This document shows, in pieces, positions 8,910-18,784 of a DNA stretch of 28,012 nt. The notes beneath the pieces were generated by a model. It had not been told where the DNA came from. It saw nothing but the letters and a program-made list of their open reading frames with translations, and ran no database searches. Position numbers and translations under genes: made by a program. How positions within the stretch are numbered: the first letter of the stretch is position 1; the number at the start of each line of letters is the position of its first letter. Location of the stretch: assembly GCA_046541015.1 (NCBI GenBank), contig JBKHEA010000019.1, positions 1 to 28,012 on the forward strand, written 5' to 3'. This stretch comes from Liberiplasma sp046541015. Lineage in GTDB: Bacteria; Bacillota_I; Bacilli_A; Izemoplasmatales; Izemoplasmataceae.

Positions 8910-8996
8910 AATTTGATAGGGCATTATTTTTTTACTTATAATATAATGAAAAATCTTTAAAATTTTAAAGTTCTTATAAATGAAAGGTAATCTAAC

Positions 8997-11105
8997 TCAT
9001 TCTTTAATATGAACTTTCTTAACGGTTAAAGCATTTAGTGACGGTCCGACTTTAACCAAATAGTCATGGTCTTCAGCGGTAAAAATCATATCGATATTAT
9101 AGTATCTAAAATCATTTAAAGTTAAAGAAAAGGTAACTTGTTTGGTTTCATTAGCTTTAAAAGATACTCTTTTAAAAGCTTTTAACTCATTAACAGGACG
9201 GCTCACTGAAAAACTCAACGCTTCAATATAGACTTGTATAATTTCATCAGCTTCATAAGGACTATCGTTAGTCACATCAACCGATACCCTTAAGGTTTCA
9301 TTTTGTGTTAGGCTTTCTTTATCAAGCTTAACATTTTCATAGATAAACTTAGCATAGCTTAAGCCATGACCAAATGAGTACAAAGGTGCATTAGGCGCAT
9401 CGATATAACGGGTGTTATAGCGATACTTAGGACGTGATGGATCAAAGGGTCTTCCTGTATTTAAATGATTATAATAAACAGGGATTTGACCTTCATGATA
9501 AGGAAACGACATCGTAATTTTTCCTGAAGGTATTGAGCTTCCTGTTAGTAAGTTATAGATGGCTTGACCTGAATAATGACTGCCTTGATAAGCATATAAA
9601 ATCGCATCAGCTTCTTTATCGAGTGAACTTAAAATGAGTGGTCTACCCGCAAAAATCACGACGACAACTGGGATGTTTTTTTCTTTTAAGGCATCAAATA
9701 AAGCCATTTGAGAATCATCTAAATAAAGATTTGTCTTTGAATTGCCTTCGCCTGCATGATGGGCATTTTCACCAAGAACTAAAACAATTTTATCAATCCC
9801 TTCAAATGAAGTCTCATAGATTGAATCATCGCTAAATACTTTAAATGGTTGCGTACCTTTCTTAAAGGCATCAAGGACACTTACTGTGTCTTTTATCTCA
9901 CAAAGCGCTGCCCATTCTCCGATAATGTCTTTTGAATCTAAAAAGGGTCCAATAAGCGCAACTTTTTCAGATTTTTTAAGGGGTAATGCTTGATCGTTTT
10001 TTAATAATACCATGGATTTTTCTGCGGCTTCAAGCGACTTTTTACGGACAGCTTCGGTTTGCATATAGGCGGATTCATCATCGTAAAAATAGCTATACGG
10101 GTTATCAAAGAGCCCCAAATCATATTTTAAAGTTAACATGCGCATCACTGCAAGATTAATGGCTTCTTCTTTAATTTTACCTTCTAAAACTAACGCGCCT
10201 AAATGATCTTTAAAACTTTTTGAAACCATTTCATGTTCAAGCCCTGCATCAAAACATTTAAAGGCAACTTCTTTTAAGTCTTTCGCAATTTTATGTTGAA
10301 TAATCTCTTCCGTTGAGGTGTAATCAGAAATAAGCACCCCATCAAAACTTAGTTCATCACGTAAGACATCTTTAAGTAAAAACTTGTTCGCCGTCGCAGG
10401 CACGTCAAAAAGCACATTAAAACTACTCATTACCATGCTAACATTAGCGTTGATTGCGGCTTCAAAAGGAGGTAAAACCATTTGATAAAAGGTTCGTTTA
10501 GATATATCAACGGAGTTATATTCTCTACCTGCTTCACTAAAGCCATACCCCGCAAAGTGTTTAACACACGCCGCTACGGTGTTTGGACTTGTTAAATCGT
10601 TTTGTTGATAGCCTTCAACATAAGCTTTTGCGAGCATGCTTGATAAGTAAGGATCTTCGCCATTACTTTCCATCACGCGTCCCCATCTTGGATCTCTAAC
10701 TAAATCAACCATAGGTGAAAACGTTAAATGAAGTCCCGCATGACTCGTTTCATAGGCGATCATTTCACTGACTTCTTTTATAAGGGCTGGATCAAAGGTA
10801 TTAGACAATGCTAAATTAATAGGAAAGGCAGTCTTATACCCATGGATGACGTCAAAACAAAAAAGTAAAGGAATCTTTAAACGTGATGATTTTGCGGCAT
10901 CTTGAAGTGCGCGTAAGGTTTTTGAATCATGCACACTTAAAACTGAACCAACCTTACCTTCTTTAATATCTTTGATGGTATCACTTGAATCAAACGCATG
11001 ACCCGTTACAACATTAGAAAAATAGGGCGCTTGATAAAGCTGTCCTATTTTTTCTTCTAAGGTCATGGATTCAAGGAGTTTATCTAAAAATTCTTGTTTA
11101 TCCAT
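8997..11105 (-). CDS. GH3 beta-glucosidase (BglX-like)
   Basis: A 702-residue enzyme of the BglX-like branch of GH3. Visible features are the RDPRWGR...GEDPYL signature (138-153), KHFAGYG (182-188), GVLISDY with nucleophile D261, and HAGEG with likely acid/base E453. Domains in order: TIM barrel (about 10-300), sandwich domain (about 360-585), fibronectin-III-like (about 600-695). BglX relatives are usually exported, but this one begins MDKQEFLDKL with no signal peptide and so is probably cytoplasmic. It lies eight bases after the cytoplasmic GH16 gene, with AGGAGG before the ATG, and ends in TGA. Likely role: release of glucose from imported beta-glucan oligosaccharides. It is only distantly similar to the other GH3, suggesting different linkages or chain lengths. 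Confidence 0.9.
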   Translation of the reverse strand: MDKQEFLDKLLESMTLEEKIGQLYQAPYFSNVVTGHAFDSSDTIKDIKEGKVGSVLSVHDSKTLRALQDAAKSSRLKIPLLFCFDVIHGYKTAFPINLALSNTFDPALIKEVSEMIAYETSHAGLHLTFSPMVDLVRDPRWGRVMESNGEDPYLSSMLAKAYVEGYQQNDLTSPNTVAACVKHFAGYGFSEAGREYNSVDISKRTFYQMVLPPFEAAINANVSMVMSSFNVLFDVPATANKFLLKDVLRDELSFDGVLISDYTSTEEIIQHKIAKDLKEVAFKCFDAGLEHEMVSKSFKDHLGALVLEGKIKEEAINLAVMRMLTLKYDLGLFDNPYSYFYDDESAYMQTEAVRKKSLEAAEKSMVLLKNDQALPLKKSEKVALIGPFLDSKDIIGEWAALCEIKDTVSVLDAFKKGTQPFKVFSDDSIYETSFEGIDKIVLVLGENAHHAGEGNSKTNLYLDDSQMALFDALKEKNIPVVVVIFAGRPLILSSLDKEADAILYAYQGSHYSGQAIYNLLTGSSIPSGKITMSFPYHEGQIPVYYNHLNTGRPFDPSRPKYRYNTRYIDAPNAPLYSFGHGLSYAKFIYENVKLDKESLTQNETLRVSVDVTNDSPYEADEIIQVYIEALSFSVSRPVNELKAFKRVSFKANETKQVTFSLTLNDFRYYNIDMIFTAEDHDYLVKVGPSLNALTVKKVHIKE

Positions 11106-11113
11106 AATGCCTC

Positions 11114-11812
11114 CTATTGAAATACTTTAATATCTTTGATGGTAAATGTTTGTGGGAAACTCTTATAATCAACGTTGCCCCCTAAACTACCACCAATCGC
11201 TAAATTCATAATGATATAAAAGGGTGCGTCAAATGGCCATCCTTCATGGCTTGTATCTTTACCATTTTCACCTTTTTGATAACGGTGGATGACTTTTTCA
11301 TTCAGTAAATACGTAATGCTTGTTTCATCCCACTTTAAAGAAAAGGTTTGAAAATCATCGGCAACATCTTCTTTAGTTAACGTGTAATAATATTGTTCCT
11401 TCAAACGGTGGTTATATGCCTCAGTATGGATACAGTAATAAAGTAACCCTAAATCGTTACCAGTATGTTCCATAATATCAATTTCACCGCTTTTTGGCCA
11501 TCTACCATAGCGGTTTTCTTCACTCATCATCCAAAGTGCTGGCCATGTTCCTTTCCCTTTGGGTAATTTTGCGATAATATCAATACGGCCATATTGAAAA
11601 TAGAACTTGCCTTTTGTATTTAGACGTGCACTATAAACGATATCGTTTTCTAAAGTTGCACGTATATTTAATCCTTCTTCATTAAAGAATAAATTATCTG
11701 GGTGATTTCGGTAACGTTGAACTTCATTATTGGCCCATTTATCGCCAACTTCAACATTAAAATCACTTAAATCTTGATGGTTTTCAAAGTCATAATGTTT
11801 GATTAATTTCAT
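11114..11812 (-). CDS. GH16 endo-beta-1,3-glucanase, no signal peptide (cytoplasmic)
   Basis: A 232-residue single-domain GH16 enzyme. The catalytic motif GEIDIMEH gives E110 (nucleophile), D112 and E115 (acid/base), the laminarinase-type arrangement E-x-D-x-x-E. Other family marks are the GTWPALWMM stretch (88-96) and a closing IMNLAIGG segment. The protein starts MKLIKHYDFE with AAGGAG seven bases upstream; there is no signal peptide, linker or binding module, so it should act inside the cell. It resembles the catalytic domain of the exported GH16 lipoprotein in the same operon and may be its paralogue. It probably shortens imported beta-1,3-glucan oligosaccharides for the GH3 enzymes. Beta-1,3-1,4-glucan cannot be excluded. 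Confidence 0.9.
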   Translation of the reverse strand: MKLIKHYDFENHQDLSDFNVEVGDKWANNEVQRYRNHPDNLFFNEEGLNIRATLENDIVYSARLNTKGKFYFQYGRIDIIAKLPKGKGTWPALWMMSEENRYGRWPKSGEIDIMEHTGNDLGLLYYCIHTEAYNHRLKEQYYYTLTKEDVADDFQTFSLKWDETSITYLLNEKVIHRYQKGENGKDTSHEGWPFDAPFYIIMNLAIGGSLGGNVDYKSFPQTFTIKDIKVFQ

Positions 11813-11827
11813 GGTGTACTCCTTAAA

Positions 11828-12844
11828 TTAATTTAATACACGCGTTGATTCACCCGTAATTAAATACGTATCAACCGTGATGGTTTCTCCTAAATGCACC
11901 GCTTCAGGGTGATCAATAATTTGCATCACTTTACGTGCTGCGATTTCGCCCATCTTACGGGCATCTTGACGAATGGTTGATAAACGTGGGGTAATGAGTT
12001 GTCCTAAATCAATGCCATCAAACCCAATAATTGAAAAATCATCAGGAACTTTTAACCCTGCTTCTTTAACAGCTTGAATTGCCCCAATGGCTAGTAAATC
12101 TGAGGCACAAAAAATCGCAGAAGGTTGATCTTTAAACGCTAAGATTTTTTTCATGGCACGATAGCCATCTTCCTTAGAGAAAAACTCTCCACTAATTAAA
12201 TAGTCTTCATTGATTTCTAAATTATTTTTACGCATCGCATCTTCAAACGCCTTTTTACGCGTTCCCCCAATATAAGAGGTTCTATCTCCAAAGATGTGGG
12301 CAATCTTTTTATGCCCTAAATTCTTTAAATAAGTAACCCCTTGATTCATTGCTTCTTCGTTATTAGAAGTAATCGTAATCGCACTATCTACAAAATAATC
12401 AATGATGACTAAAGGCACATTTGATTCATAAAGTTCATTCATTTCTTCGCTGTTAAAATCTTCACATAATACCAAAATACCATCCACTTGTTTACGTTTT
12501 GAATGTTGAAGGTAAGACCCATCTTCTTTTCCCATTGATTTAGCTAAAAACATGATGTCATACCCTCTACTTTCAACCACACTTTTAAAGCTTTCTAATA
12601 TCTTAGAAAATAAGGGATGTTGTAACCCTTGATTGGTAACTTCTTCAAAAATGATACCAATTGTATGCGAACGGTGCGTTTTTAAACTGCGTGCTGAAAA
12701 GTTGGGCACATAGCCCATCTCTTCACACACTTTTAAGATTTCTTCACGCGTATTTAAACTAATATCTTTGTAATTATTTAGCGCTTTTGAAACGGTTGCG
12801 ACGCTAAATCCTGATTTTTTTGAAATATCCTTTATGGTAACCAA
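11828..12844 (-). CDS. LacI family transcriptional regulator
   Basis: A 338-residue regulator. The N-terminal helix-turn-helix (residues 2-48, TIKDISKKSGFSVATVSKAL) and hinge helix (NFSARSLK, about 53-60) are typical of LacI/GalR proteins, followed by a periplasmic-binding-protein-like effector domain (about 60-335). The start codon is TTG at 12844, preceded by AAGGTGG that lies across the end of the GH16 lipoprotein gene; the two genes are two bases apart. Being encoded inside the catabolic operon, it probably represses that operon and is derepressed by a sugar released from the polymer. No classical LacI operator with a central CG was found at the visible promoters. Confidence 0.93.
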   Translation of the reverse strand: MVTIKDISKKSGFSVATVSKALNNYKDISLNTREEILKVCEEMGYVPNFSARSLKTHRSHTIGIIFEEVTNQGLQHPLFSKILESFKSVVESRGYDIMFLAKSMGKEDGSYLQHSKRKQVDGILVLCEDFNSEEMNELYESNVPLVIIDYFVDSAITITSNNEEAMNQGVTYLKNLGHKKIAHIFGDRTSYIGGTRKKAFEDAMRKNNLEINEDYLISGEFFSKEDGYRAMKKILAFKDQPSAIFCASDLLAIGAIQAVKEAGLKVPDDFSIIGFDGIDLGQLITPRLSTIRQDARKMGEIAARKVMQIIDHPEAVHLGETITVDTYLITGESTRVLN

Positions 12845-12846
12845 TA

Positions 12847-14418
12847 CTATCCCACCTTAATAAATTCAATATAATTTAAATTAAAGCCACCTTGTGTGAT
12901 GTCTAATCTGAATGTAATAATGCCTTCGTCAAGTTCAAATGGTTCACTTGTTACTGTCGTCCAATTTTGCCAGTCACCTGTTGCTTCAAAGCTAGTCACT
13001 GCAAGGGGGAATCGTGTTCTTCCCATTAAGGTAATTTCGCCACTATTTTCCTCACTAGCTACGCGGTAATTGATTACATATTCTCCTGCCTCAGTAACAT
13101 TTAAAATATATTCTAAATAATCCCCTGTATCAATCCATCCAACATTCTGACCGCCACCTGTATCGCTGGTGTCTTCTAGTTGAACACCATCCATCGCATC
13201 ATAATCTTCGGCTTCAATTTTCGCAGGAATTTCTCGAACATCATTTGTGGTTAAATTAATTAAACGTTTTTCGCTTTTATTGCCGGCAAAATCTTCGGCT
13301 TCAACTGCGATTTGATACGTTGTAGCGGGATCTAAGTCTTCGATTAAAAAGGCATTTAGTGACGTATCACCAATGAGTTCATCTTCTATATAAATATTAT
13401 ACTGTTTAACATAGACATCATCGTCTGCGTGGTCCCATTTGATTTTGATTTTATTGTGGGTCTCATAAGCGGCTAATAAACGCTCTACTTGAGAAGGGGC
13501 TTCTTCATCTAACCCTGCATAATCTTTTTGAAACACACGGACATAATCGACTTGCATTTCTGTTGGGAAGGCAGAGTCATCAACGCCCATAACGCCACCC
13601 CAGTTACCGCCAATTGCGACATTTAAAATAAGATGGAAACGTTCATCAAACGGCCAAGCATCACTGTTTTCAATAAAAGTATTTAAATCAGCATTATACC
13701 CAAAAACCGCAAAACGTTCGCCATCAACAAAAAGTTCAATTTTACCAGGTTCCCAGATCATTTCATAAACATGAAATGCACTATCTGCAGAAGGTAATGT
13801 TTTTGAATAGCCAATTTGCGTATTGAGTCCATGATTATAAGCCCCAGTGTGAATGGTCCCATGAATGGTATCAGGATCATAACCAACGTGTTCCATTATA
13901 TCAATTTCACCACTAAATGGCCATCCTCCATATACCCAATCGGTTGGTAACATCCATAAAGCACTCCATGTTCCTCTACCTTCTGGCATTTTAGCACGCA
14001 CTTGAATGCGGCCATATTGCCAATCGCCTTTATATTTAGTTACTAAACGTGCACTGGTATAATCACTACCCATATAATCTTCTTTAATCGCACGAATGGT
14101 TAATAAGCCATCTTCAACAAAAGCATTTTCTAAACGTGCATCGGTGTAGTATTGCAATTCATTATTTCCCCACCCAGTACCACCTACATCATAAGAAAAC
14201 TTATCAGGATTAGGTAACCCATCTTCATCAAACTCTTCACACCAAACCGGTTGCCAATCATCAATATTATCTAAATACGTACATGATTCAGGCACTAAAC
14301 CGCGTTCATCATACGGGGTTGGATCTGGGTCTGGATCTGGGTCAGGTGTGGTATTATCACACGCTGAAACTAGTCCTAAAAGTACTAATATCGTTAAAAA
14401 ACTGAATATTTTTTTCAT
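12847..14418 (-). CDS. Exported GH16 laminarinase lipoprotein with FN3 and CBM6
   Basis: A 523-residue lipoprotein. The signal peptide ends in lipobox V17-S18-A19-C20, followed by an Asp-Pro linker (about 24-35). The GH16 domain (about 52-300) carries GEIDIMEH with E171, D173 and E176, the E-x-D-x-x-E site of endo-beta-1,3-glucanases. A fibronectin-III domain (307-393) links to a C-terminal CBM6 (398-523, opening with IEAEDYDAM and containing GWIDTGDYLEY), a family that often binds beta-1,3-glucan. It would cut polymer at the outer face of the membrane while holding it. The gene begins five bases after a permease gene, with AGGAGAG before the ATG, so it is co-transcribed with the transporter. 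Confidence 0.93.
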   Translation of the reverse strand: MKKIFSFLTILVLLGLVSACDNTTPDPDPDPDPTPYDERGLVPESCTYLDNIDDWQPVWCEEFDEDGLPNPDKFSYDVGGTGWGNNELQYYTDARLENAFVEDGLLTIRAIKEDYMGSDYTSARLVTKYKGDWQYGRIQVRAKMPEGRGTWSALWMLPTDWVYGGWPFSGEIDIMEHVGYDPDTIHGTIHTGAYNHGLNTQIGYSKTLPSADSAFHVYEMIWEPGKIELFVDGERFAVFGYNADLNTFIENSDAWPFDERFHLILNVAIGGNWGGVMGVDDSAFPTEMQVDYVRVFQKDYAGLDEEAPSQVERLLAAYETHNKIKIKWDHADDDVYVKQYNIYIEDELIGDTSLNAFLIEDLDPATTYQIAVEAEDFAGNKSEKRLINLTTNDVREIPAKIEAEDYDAMDGVQLEDTSDTGGGQNVGWIDTGDYLEYILNVTEAGEYVINYRVASEENSGEITLMGRTRFPLAVTSFEATGDWQNWTTVTSEPFELDEGIITFRLDITQGGFNLNYIEFIKVG

Positions 14419-14423
14419 AAAAT

Positions 14424-15401
14424 CTACTCTCCTGTAATCCCTGTCTTGTCAATACTCTCAACAAAATATCGTTGGGTAAAGAAATATAAAATCAGTAATG
14501 GCAATAATACCAAGATATTGCCTGCAAGTTTCGCTGCCTGCATGAGTTCTCTAGCGCGTGAACCTTCAGGATAAAGACTGGTAAAATTGTTAATAAACGC
14601 TTCAACCCTTAAAGGCAGGGTAAGCATATCACTACCTCTTAAGAATAAACCGCTTAAATAAGTTTCATTATAATACCATACAAAACTAAATAAGAAAACG
14701 ATAATAATCGCTGGTACTGCAAGCGGTAATGCAATACGGGTAAAGATTTTTAAAGGGCCAGCCCCATCAAGCTGCGCACTTTCTTCTAAACTTTTTGGGA
14801 TCATTCTAAAGAATGAATAAAAAATTAAAATAAAGATTGCGCCATTAAAGCCTTGTCCTAAAATCGCAGGATAAATAAACGCTCTCATAGACCCAAGCAA
14901 ATCATACTGTGCATACATTCTAAATGTAGGCATCATGGTAATTTGTGGCGGAATGATAAACGTCATAATCATTAAAACCATAAGGATTTTTTTCAGTGGA
15001 AACTCATATTTCGCAAACCCATACCCAATAAAAGCACTTGAGAATGTTGCGCTTAAAGCTGGCAGTATAGCCAAAATTACCGCATCTCTAAAAGCTCTTG
15101 GATAATCAATAGCTTCCCAAACTAGTTGGTAATTTTCCCAGTTTAAGGTTGATGGAATCCAGTTAATACTTACATCTATTATATCACTCATCGTCATAAA
15201 ACTATTGGTTAACATGTATAAAACTGGATAAAGATAAATATACCCTAAACTAATAAGTAACGCATAAATGCCAACTTTAAATACTAGTCCATCGGTAAAG
15301 CGCATCCCCATGAATAAACGTTTCACTTGGATTTTGACATGTTCAAAATCCTTATTTTTAATGCCTTTATAGCTTTCTTTAAGCATATTCACTAATCTCA
15401 T
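14424..15401 (-). CDS. Carbohydrate ABC transporter permease (MalG type)
   Basis: A 325-residue membrane protein of the CUT1 sugar-transport family, MalG side. Six helices are seen after a basic cytoplasmic N-terminal extension of about 40 residues. The EAA loop that docks the ATPase lies at 206-226 (EESAQLDGAGP...RIALP), with the conserved DG at 212-213. Its ATG shares the A of the preceding gene's TAA (TAATG), implying translational coupling with its MalF-type partner. The ATPase is not encoded in the window. Confidence 0.92.
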   Translation of the reverse strand: MRLVNMLKESYKGIKNKDFEHVKIQVKRLFMGMRFTDGLVFKVGIYALLISLGYIYLYPVLYMLTNSFMTMSDIIDVSINWIPSTLNWENYQLVWEAIDYPRAFRDAVILAILPALSATFSSAFIGYGFAKYEFPLKKILMVLMIMTFIIPPQITMMPTFRMYAQYDLLGSMRAFIYPAILGQGFNGAIFILIFYSFFRMIPKSLEESAQLDGAGPLKIFTRIALPLAVPAIIIVFLFSFVWYYNETYLSGLFLRGSDMLTLPLRVEAFINNFTSLYPEGSRARELMQAAKLAGNILVLLPLLILYFFTQRYFVESIDKTGITGE

Positions 15402-16438
15402 TAGCGCACCTTCTTCCTACGGATTGTAATGAGTCCAATAAAGATTAATATAATCAGTGCCATCGCTAAAAAGTAAATCCAGGATAAAGTTGCGCTATAG
15501 CCATAACCTGTTGTTAATGCTGGGGTAGATTCCCCAAGCATGACATTTCTAATATAGACAATGACTTCATTTAAACTAAAGACACTCATACTTACAACAG
15601 TATAAATTATACTAACAGTAATTAAAGGCATAATAGAAGGTAAGGTTATTTTCCAAAAGCCTTCCCAAGGACTAGCCCCATCAATCATCGCAGCTTCATA
15701 AATCCCTTTATCAATTTTTTGTAAGCCTGCAAGTAAAATCAAAATTTGAATCCCCGCAAACCATAAAACCAATAAAATTTCATTAAATAACGCTTGAACA
15801 GGGTTGGCTAAAAACGCACCAATATTATCGATAATTGTATCAATAAACTGATAATCTTCAATCGTTGGCAAGGTGGTTGCCCCTTGAGCCATGAGTTCTG
15901 CAATAACAGGCCCAGAGGTAATAATAACAGGTAAAAAGAATATCGTGCGCCATGCCCCTTTCCCTTTAACATCTTGATTGATTAACATCGCAATAATAAG
16001 CGCAAAGACAATCGTTACAGGTACATTTAATAATAGTCTTAAAGCATAATTAATTAAAATCTCTACAAAGTATGGATCTTGTAAGAATGCTGCACGGTAA
16101 TTACCAATCCCAACAAAATCTAAATCAATGCCTGACCCTGCTAGACGAACTTTGAAAAAGCTTAAGTATAAACTGTTAAAGACAGGATATAAGGCAAATA
16201 TTAAGTAGCCGATAATCCAAATTAAGATAAACATGTAGCCAATACTTGATTCTCTTGTTTTATTTGATATGCGCATTTTATATTTGTTAAACCATAAAAT
16301 GTAAGAATGTTCAACATAGATAACACTATTATGCACTAACTTACTTATCGCTTTTTTAGGATATTTAAGCACGTAGCGATCTAAAAAGGCCATCATTTTC
16401 TCATAATAATCATAAAGACGCTGTTTAACTTTTTCCAT
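15401..16438 (-). CDS. Carbohydrate ABC transporter permease (MalF type)
   Basis: A 345-residue CUT1 permease of MalF type. It begins with an unusually long basic N-terminal extension of about 65 residues (KQRLYDYYEKMMAFL...) before the first helix at about 67-86. The EAA loop is at 248-267 (EAAMIDGASPWEGFWKITLP). Its ATG directly follows the TAG of the DUF5696 gene, with AAAGGAGG inside that gene's end. It pairs with the MalG-type permease downstream. Which of the two binding proteins feeds this pair cannot be told from the sequence. Confidence 0.92.
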   Translation of the reverse strand: MEKVKQRLYDYYEKMMAFLDRYVLKYPKKAISKLVHNSVIYVEHSYILWFNKYKMRISNKTRESSIGYMFILIWIIGYLIFALYPVFNSLYLSFFKVRLAGSGIDLDFVGIGNYRAAFLQDPYFVEILINYALRLLLNVPVTIVFALIIAMLINQDVKGKGAWRTIFFLPVIITSGPVIAELMAQGATTLPTIEDYQFIDTIIDNIGAFLANPVQALFNEILLVLWFAGIQILILLAGLQKIDKGIYEAAMIDGASPWEGFWKITLPSIMPLITVSIIYTVVSMSVFSLNEVIVYIRNVMLGESTPALTTGYGYSATLSWIYFLAMALIILIFIGLITIRRKKVR

Positions 16439-18784
16439 CTAACTTGCCTCCTTTATGATATAGCCTTGAGGATTCACCCATAAATTATCCCCTAAATAAT
16501 AACTATTAGCAGTGTAATTGACAATAATAGTTACACCATTATCATAGCTTACTTGACTAATCCCCGCATTAATCACTGTCCTTGAAACCACTTTAGCACC
16601 TTGAACATGTTGTAAGGCTTCATTAATAAATCGGTATTCTGATGCAATAGTATCTTCCCACATTGAAAATGTTGTTGCATATAAATATTCAATATCGGTA
16701 TTATTTAAGTTGTTTGAACGTTCATGAGACAAAATATAGGCAGGATTAATATTAAAATCAATAAGCATAAGTAATTGATTGGTCCCTAAACTATTAAAGT
16801 TTAAAAAGTTACTATACATCGAAACATGGCCACTAAGGACAGTTGGTAGTAATGGGACTAAATCATCAAAATAATTCAGCTGAGAATTATAAATTGGCGT
16901 ATGATAATATTCATCAATATAAGGAAAGGCATAAGCATTCGGACTGTAATAAGCCCCGTGCCCTTCATAAAGTGCTAAAATATCTAAATAATGATTTAAA
17001 GCATCTTCTCTTACATAAACTGCATCATCATAATAACTAAATAAAGTATTCCCTAACCCTTCATGTAGCGTTTGAACGCCTAAATCATGAATGGCATTAA
17101 AATCTTCTTGGGCAAAACGTTTTGAAATATGTGGGTACAAGATTGCGTTGGTTTCATGAACACAAAAGCCACACTCATACTGTAATTTAAAACGGTTTAC
17201 ACCGCGGGCAACATGCGTGCGCATGTTGATGCGGTTATTTGAATCAGTCGTTGATAGATAGTTATTAACAAGCATCACATTATCTTTACCAATAAAATCA
17301 AATAAACGTTCAAAATCTTCCTTTCGTCCTACTTGATTTTCAAAGTCAATTTCACTTGGTAAATACCCACTATACCCAGAATCATTCCATCCTAGTAAGC
17401 TTACCCTCATACGCTGAATATTACGATCATTTAAGCGGTTAATCATCGTTTCAACTTGATCTGTTTCACTCATTAAAACCAAACTATTTCCAATAAATCG
17501 CTCTTTTGAATCGGCCAGTAAGAACTGTAGATGCACAGGAATATCTTGGTTAACTGGCATTTGACGTTCTAAAATACCTTCTTGTACTAATTGTGCTTGA
17601 TACCTTAAAGCAAGCCCTGTGTAGGTTGCTTCTTCATCGCTTAAAAAGTCATAACGTACATGGATATCACTATTGCTAGCTTCACTAACCCTTAAAGCGC
17701 CGCCACTACCATCAGTAGTAAATGACTGACGATAGACTTGTTTAAAATCATATTTCGCAAAGATTAAATTATAAGGAATATTACTTGCCCCATTAGGGTA
17801 AGCAATTAAACGTGCACTCGCATCACCTTTTATGATGCGTCCTAAAAACGCATGATGCGTATGCCCGTGGACTGCCCCAAAAATAGGCATATTTAAATTA
17901 TAACTACTTAAGGATTGTCGGGTGGATTCTACTCCCATATTATCCCCGTAAAAACGCTCATTATAAGGCGATACAGCACGGTTTTCATTATCTTCATAAC
18001 GAATGAGTGCCCCGACCCCATCAGGAATAATCATATACCCATTAATATCATCTAAATATGTAGCACCTAAGGCTGGAAAGATCATAAGACTTGATAACTG
18101 AATATTAGGCGCATTTTCTTCAAGAATACTTTCAAACGGTACACGCGCTTCAATCCCTTCACTCGTTAACGTGATTTCAAGCGCGAAATGAATATTAATT
18201 TCTGTTAAACCAAATTCAATCATTTGTTCAAGCGTATAGCGCCCATCTAAATAAGCATCATAAAGTCTTGAACAGTTTCTTGTAGCACAAAAGCCTCCGA
18301 CAAATATATCATAACGTAACGTGTTGTCATTAACAGTCATATCGATTGTATGTTCGGTTGATGATAACCCAACATTTTCTCTAACGGAATAGTTTTGAGA
18401 GGCGTTGATATATTCAAAGCCAATAAAACTTTCTAATAATTCACTAAACGTTCCAGCTTGGGCATCTTCAATGGTTGAAGACCATACATAGTTAGTATTT
18501 TTATTTAATACTTTAATATTATAGGTTTCTTCTTCAACATAAAGCGCAAACTGATCGTTTTCTAAAGTTAAAATATCGGTATCATATAGCTCTATATAAT
18601 GCTCAAAATCGACACTTTCATTACTTAATGGTTGGGCATATCGCGAAGAATTTAAAGCAATGTCTTCAACATAATTTTGCGTGGATTCAACCCCTGTATC
18701 TTGGATATTATTGATTGCGATGGCCGTCGTTGGGATACTTATAAATAGTAGTCCAATCGCAAAACGTTTAAGTATTAAATACAC
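16439..18784 (-). CDS. DUF5696-type exported protein
   Basis: A 781-residue protein with an N-terminal signal peptide or anchor (about 5-23, ending TTAIA). From memory it belongs to the DUF5696 family found next to sugar ABC transporters in Firmicutes; no function is established. I see a beta-rich N-terminal half (about 60-390), a middle alpha/beta part (about 415-700) with strand-like motifs such as VSLLGWNDSGYSG (461-473) and HEGLGNTLFSYYDD (574-587), and a C-terminal beta domain with VSYDNGVTIIVNYT (745-758). This layout recalls retaining glycosidases with a TIM barrel, but no catalytic pair is proven. Cys166/Cys171 and Cys538/Cys541 may form disulfides. The GTG start overlaps the Yip1 gene by 17 bases; GGAGGTG lies upstream. 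Confidence 0.75.
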   Translation of the reverse strand: MYLILKRFAIGLLFISIPTTAIAINNIQDTGVESTQNYVEDIALNSSRYAQPLSNESVDFEHYIELYDTDILTLENDQFALYVEEETYNIKVLNKNTNYVWSSTIEDAQAGTFSELLESFIGFEYINASQNYSVRENVGLSSTEHTIDMTVNDNTLRYDIFVGGFCATRNCSRLYDAYLDGRYTLEQMIEFGLTEINIHFALEITLTSEGIEARVPFESILEENAPNIQLSSLMIFPALGATYLDDINGYMIIPDGVGALIRYEDNENRAVSPYNERFYGDNMGVESTRQSLSSYNLNMPIFGAVHGHTHHAFLGRIIKGDASARLIAYPNGASNIPYNLIFAKYDFKQVYRQSFTTDGSGGALRVSEASNSDIHVRYDFLSDEEATYTGLALRYQAQLVQEGILERQMPVNQDIPVHLQFLLADSKERFIGNSLVLMSETDQVETMINRLNDRNIQRMRVSLLGWNDSGYSGYLPSEIDFENQVGRKEDFERLFDFIGKDNVMLVNNYLSTTDSNNRINMRTHVARGVNRFKLQYECGFCVHETNAILYPHISKRFAQEDFNAIHDLGVQTLHEGLGNTLFSYYDDAVYVREDALNHYLDILALYEGHGAYYSPNAYAFPYIDEYYHTPIYNSQLNYFDDLVPLLPTVLSGHVSMYSNFLNFNSLGTNQLLMLIDFNINPAYILSHERSNNLNNTDIEYLYATTFSMWEDTIASEYRFINEALQHVQGAKVVSRTVINAGISQVSYDNGVTIIVNYTANSYYLGDNLWVNPQGYIIKEAS

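Noticed and set aside
8641..8916. Plus-strand open frame of 91 codons overlapping the GH3 start
   Set aside because: It lies antisense to the GH3 N-terminus and its promoter, has no convincing ribosome site, and its sequence resembles no family.
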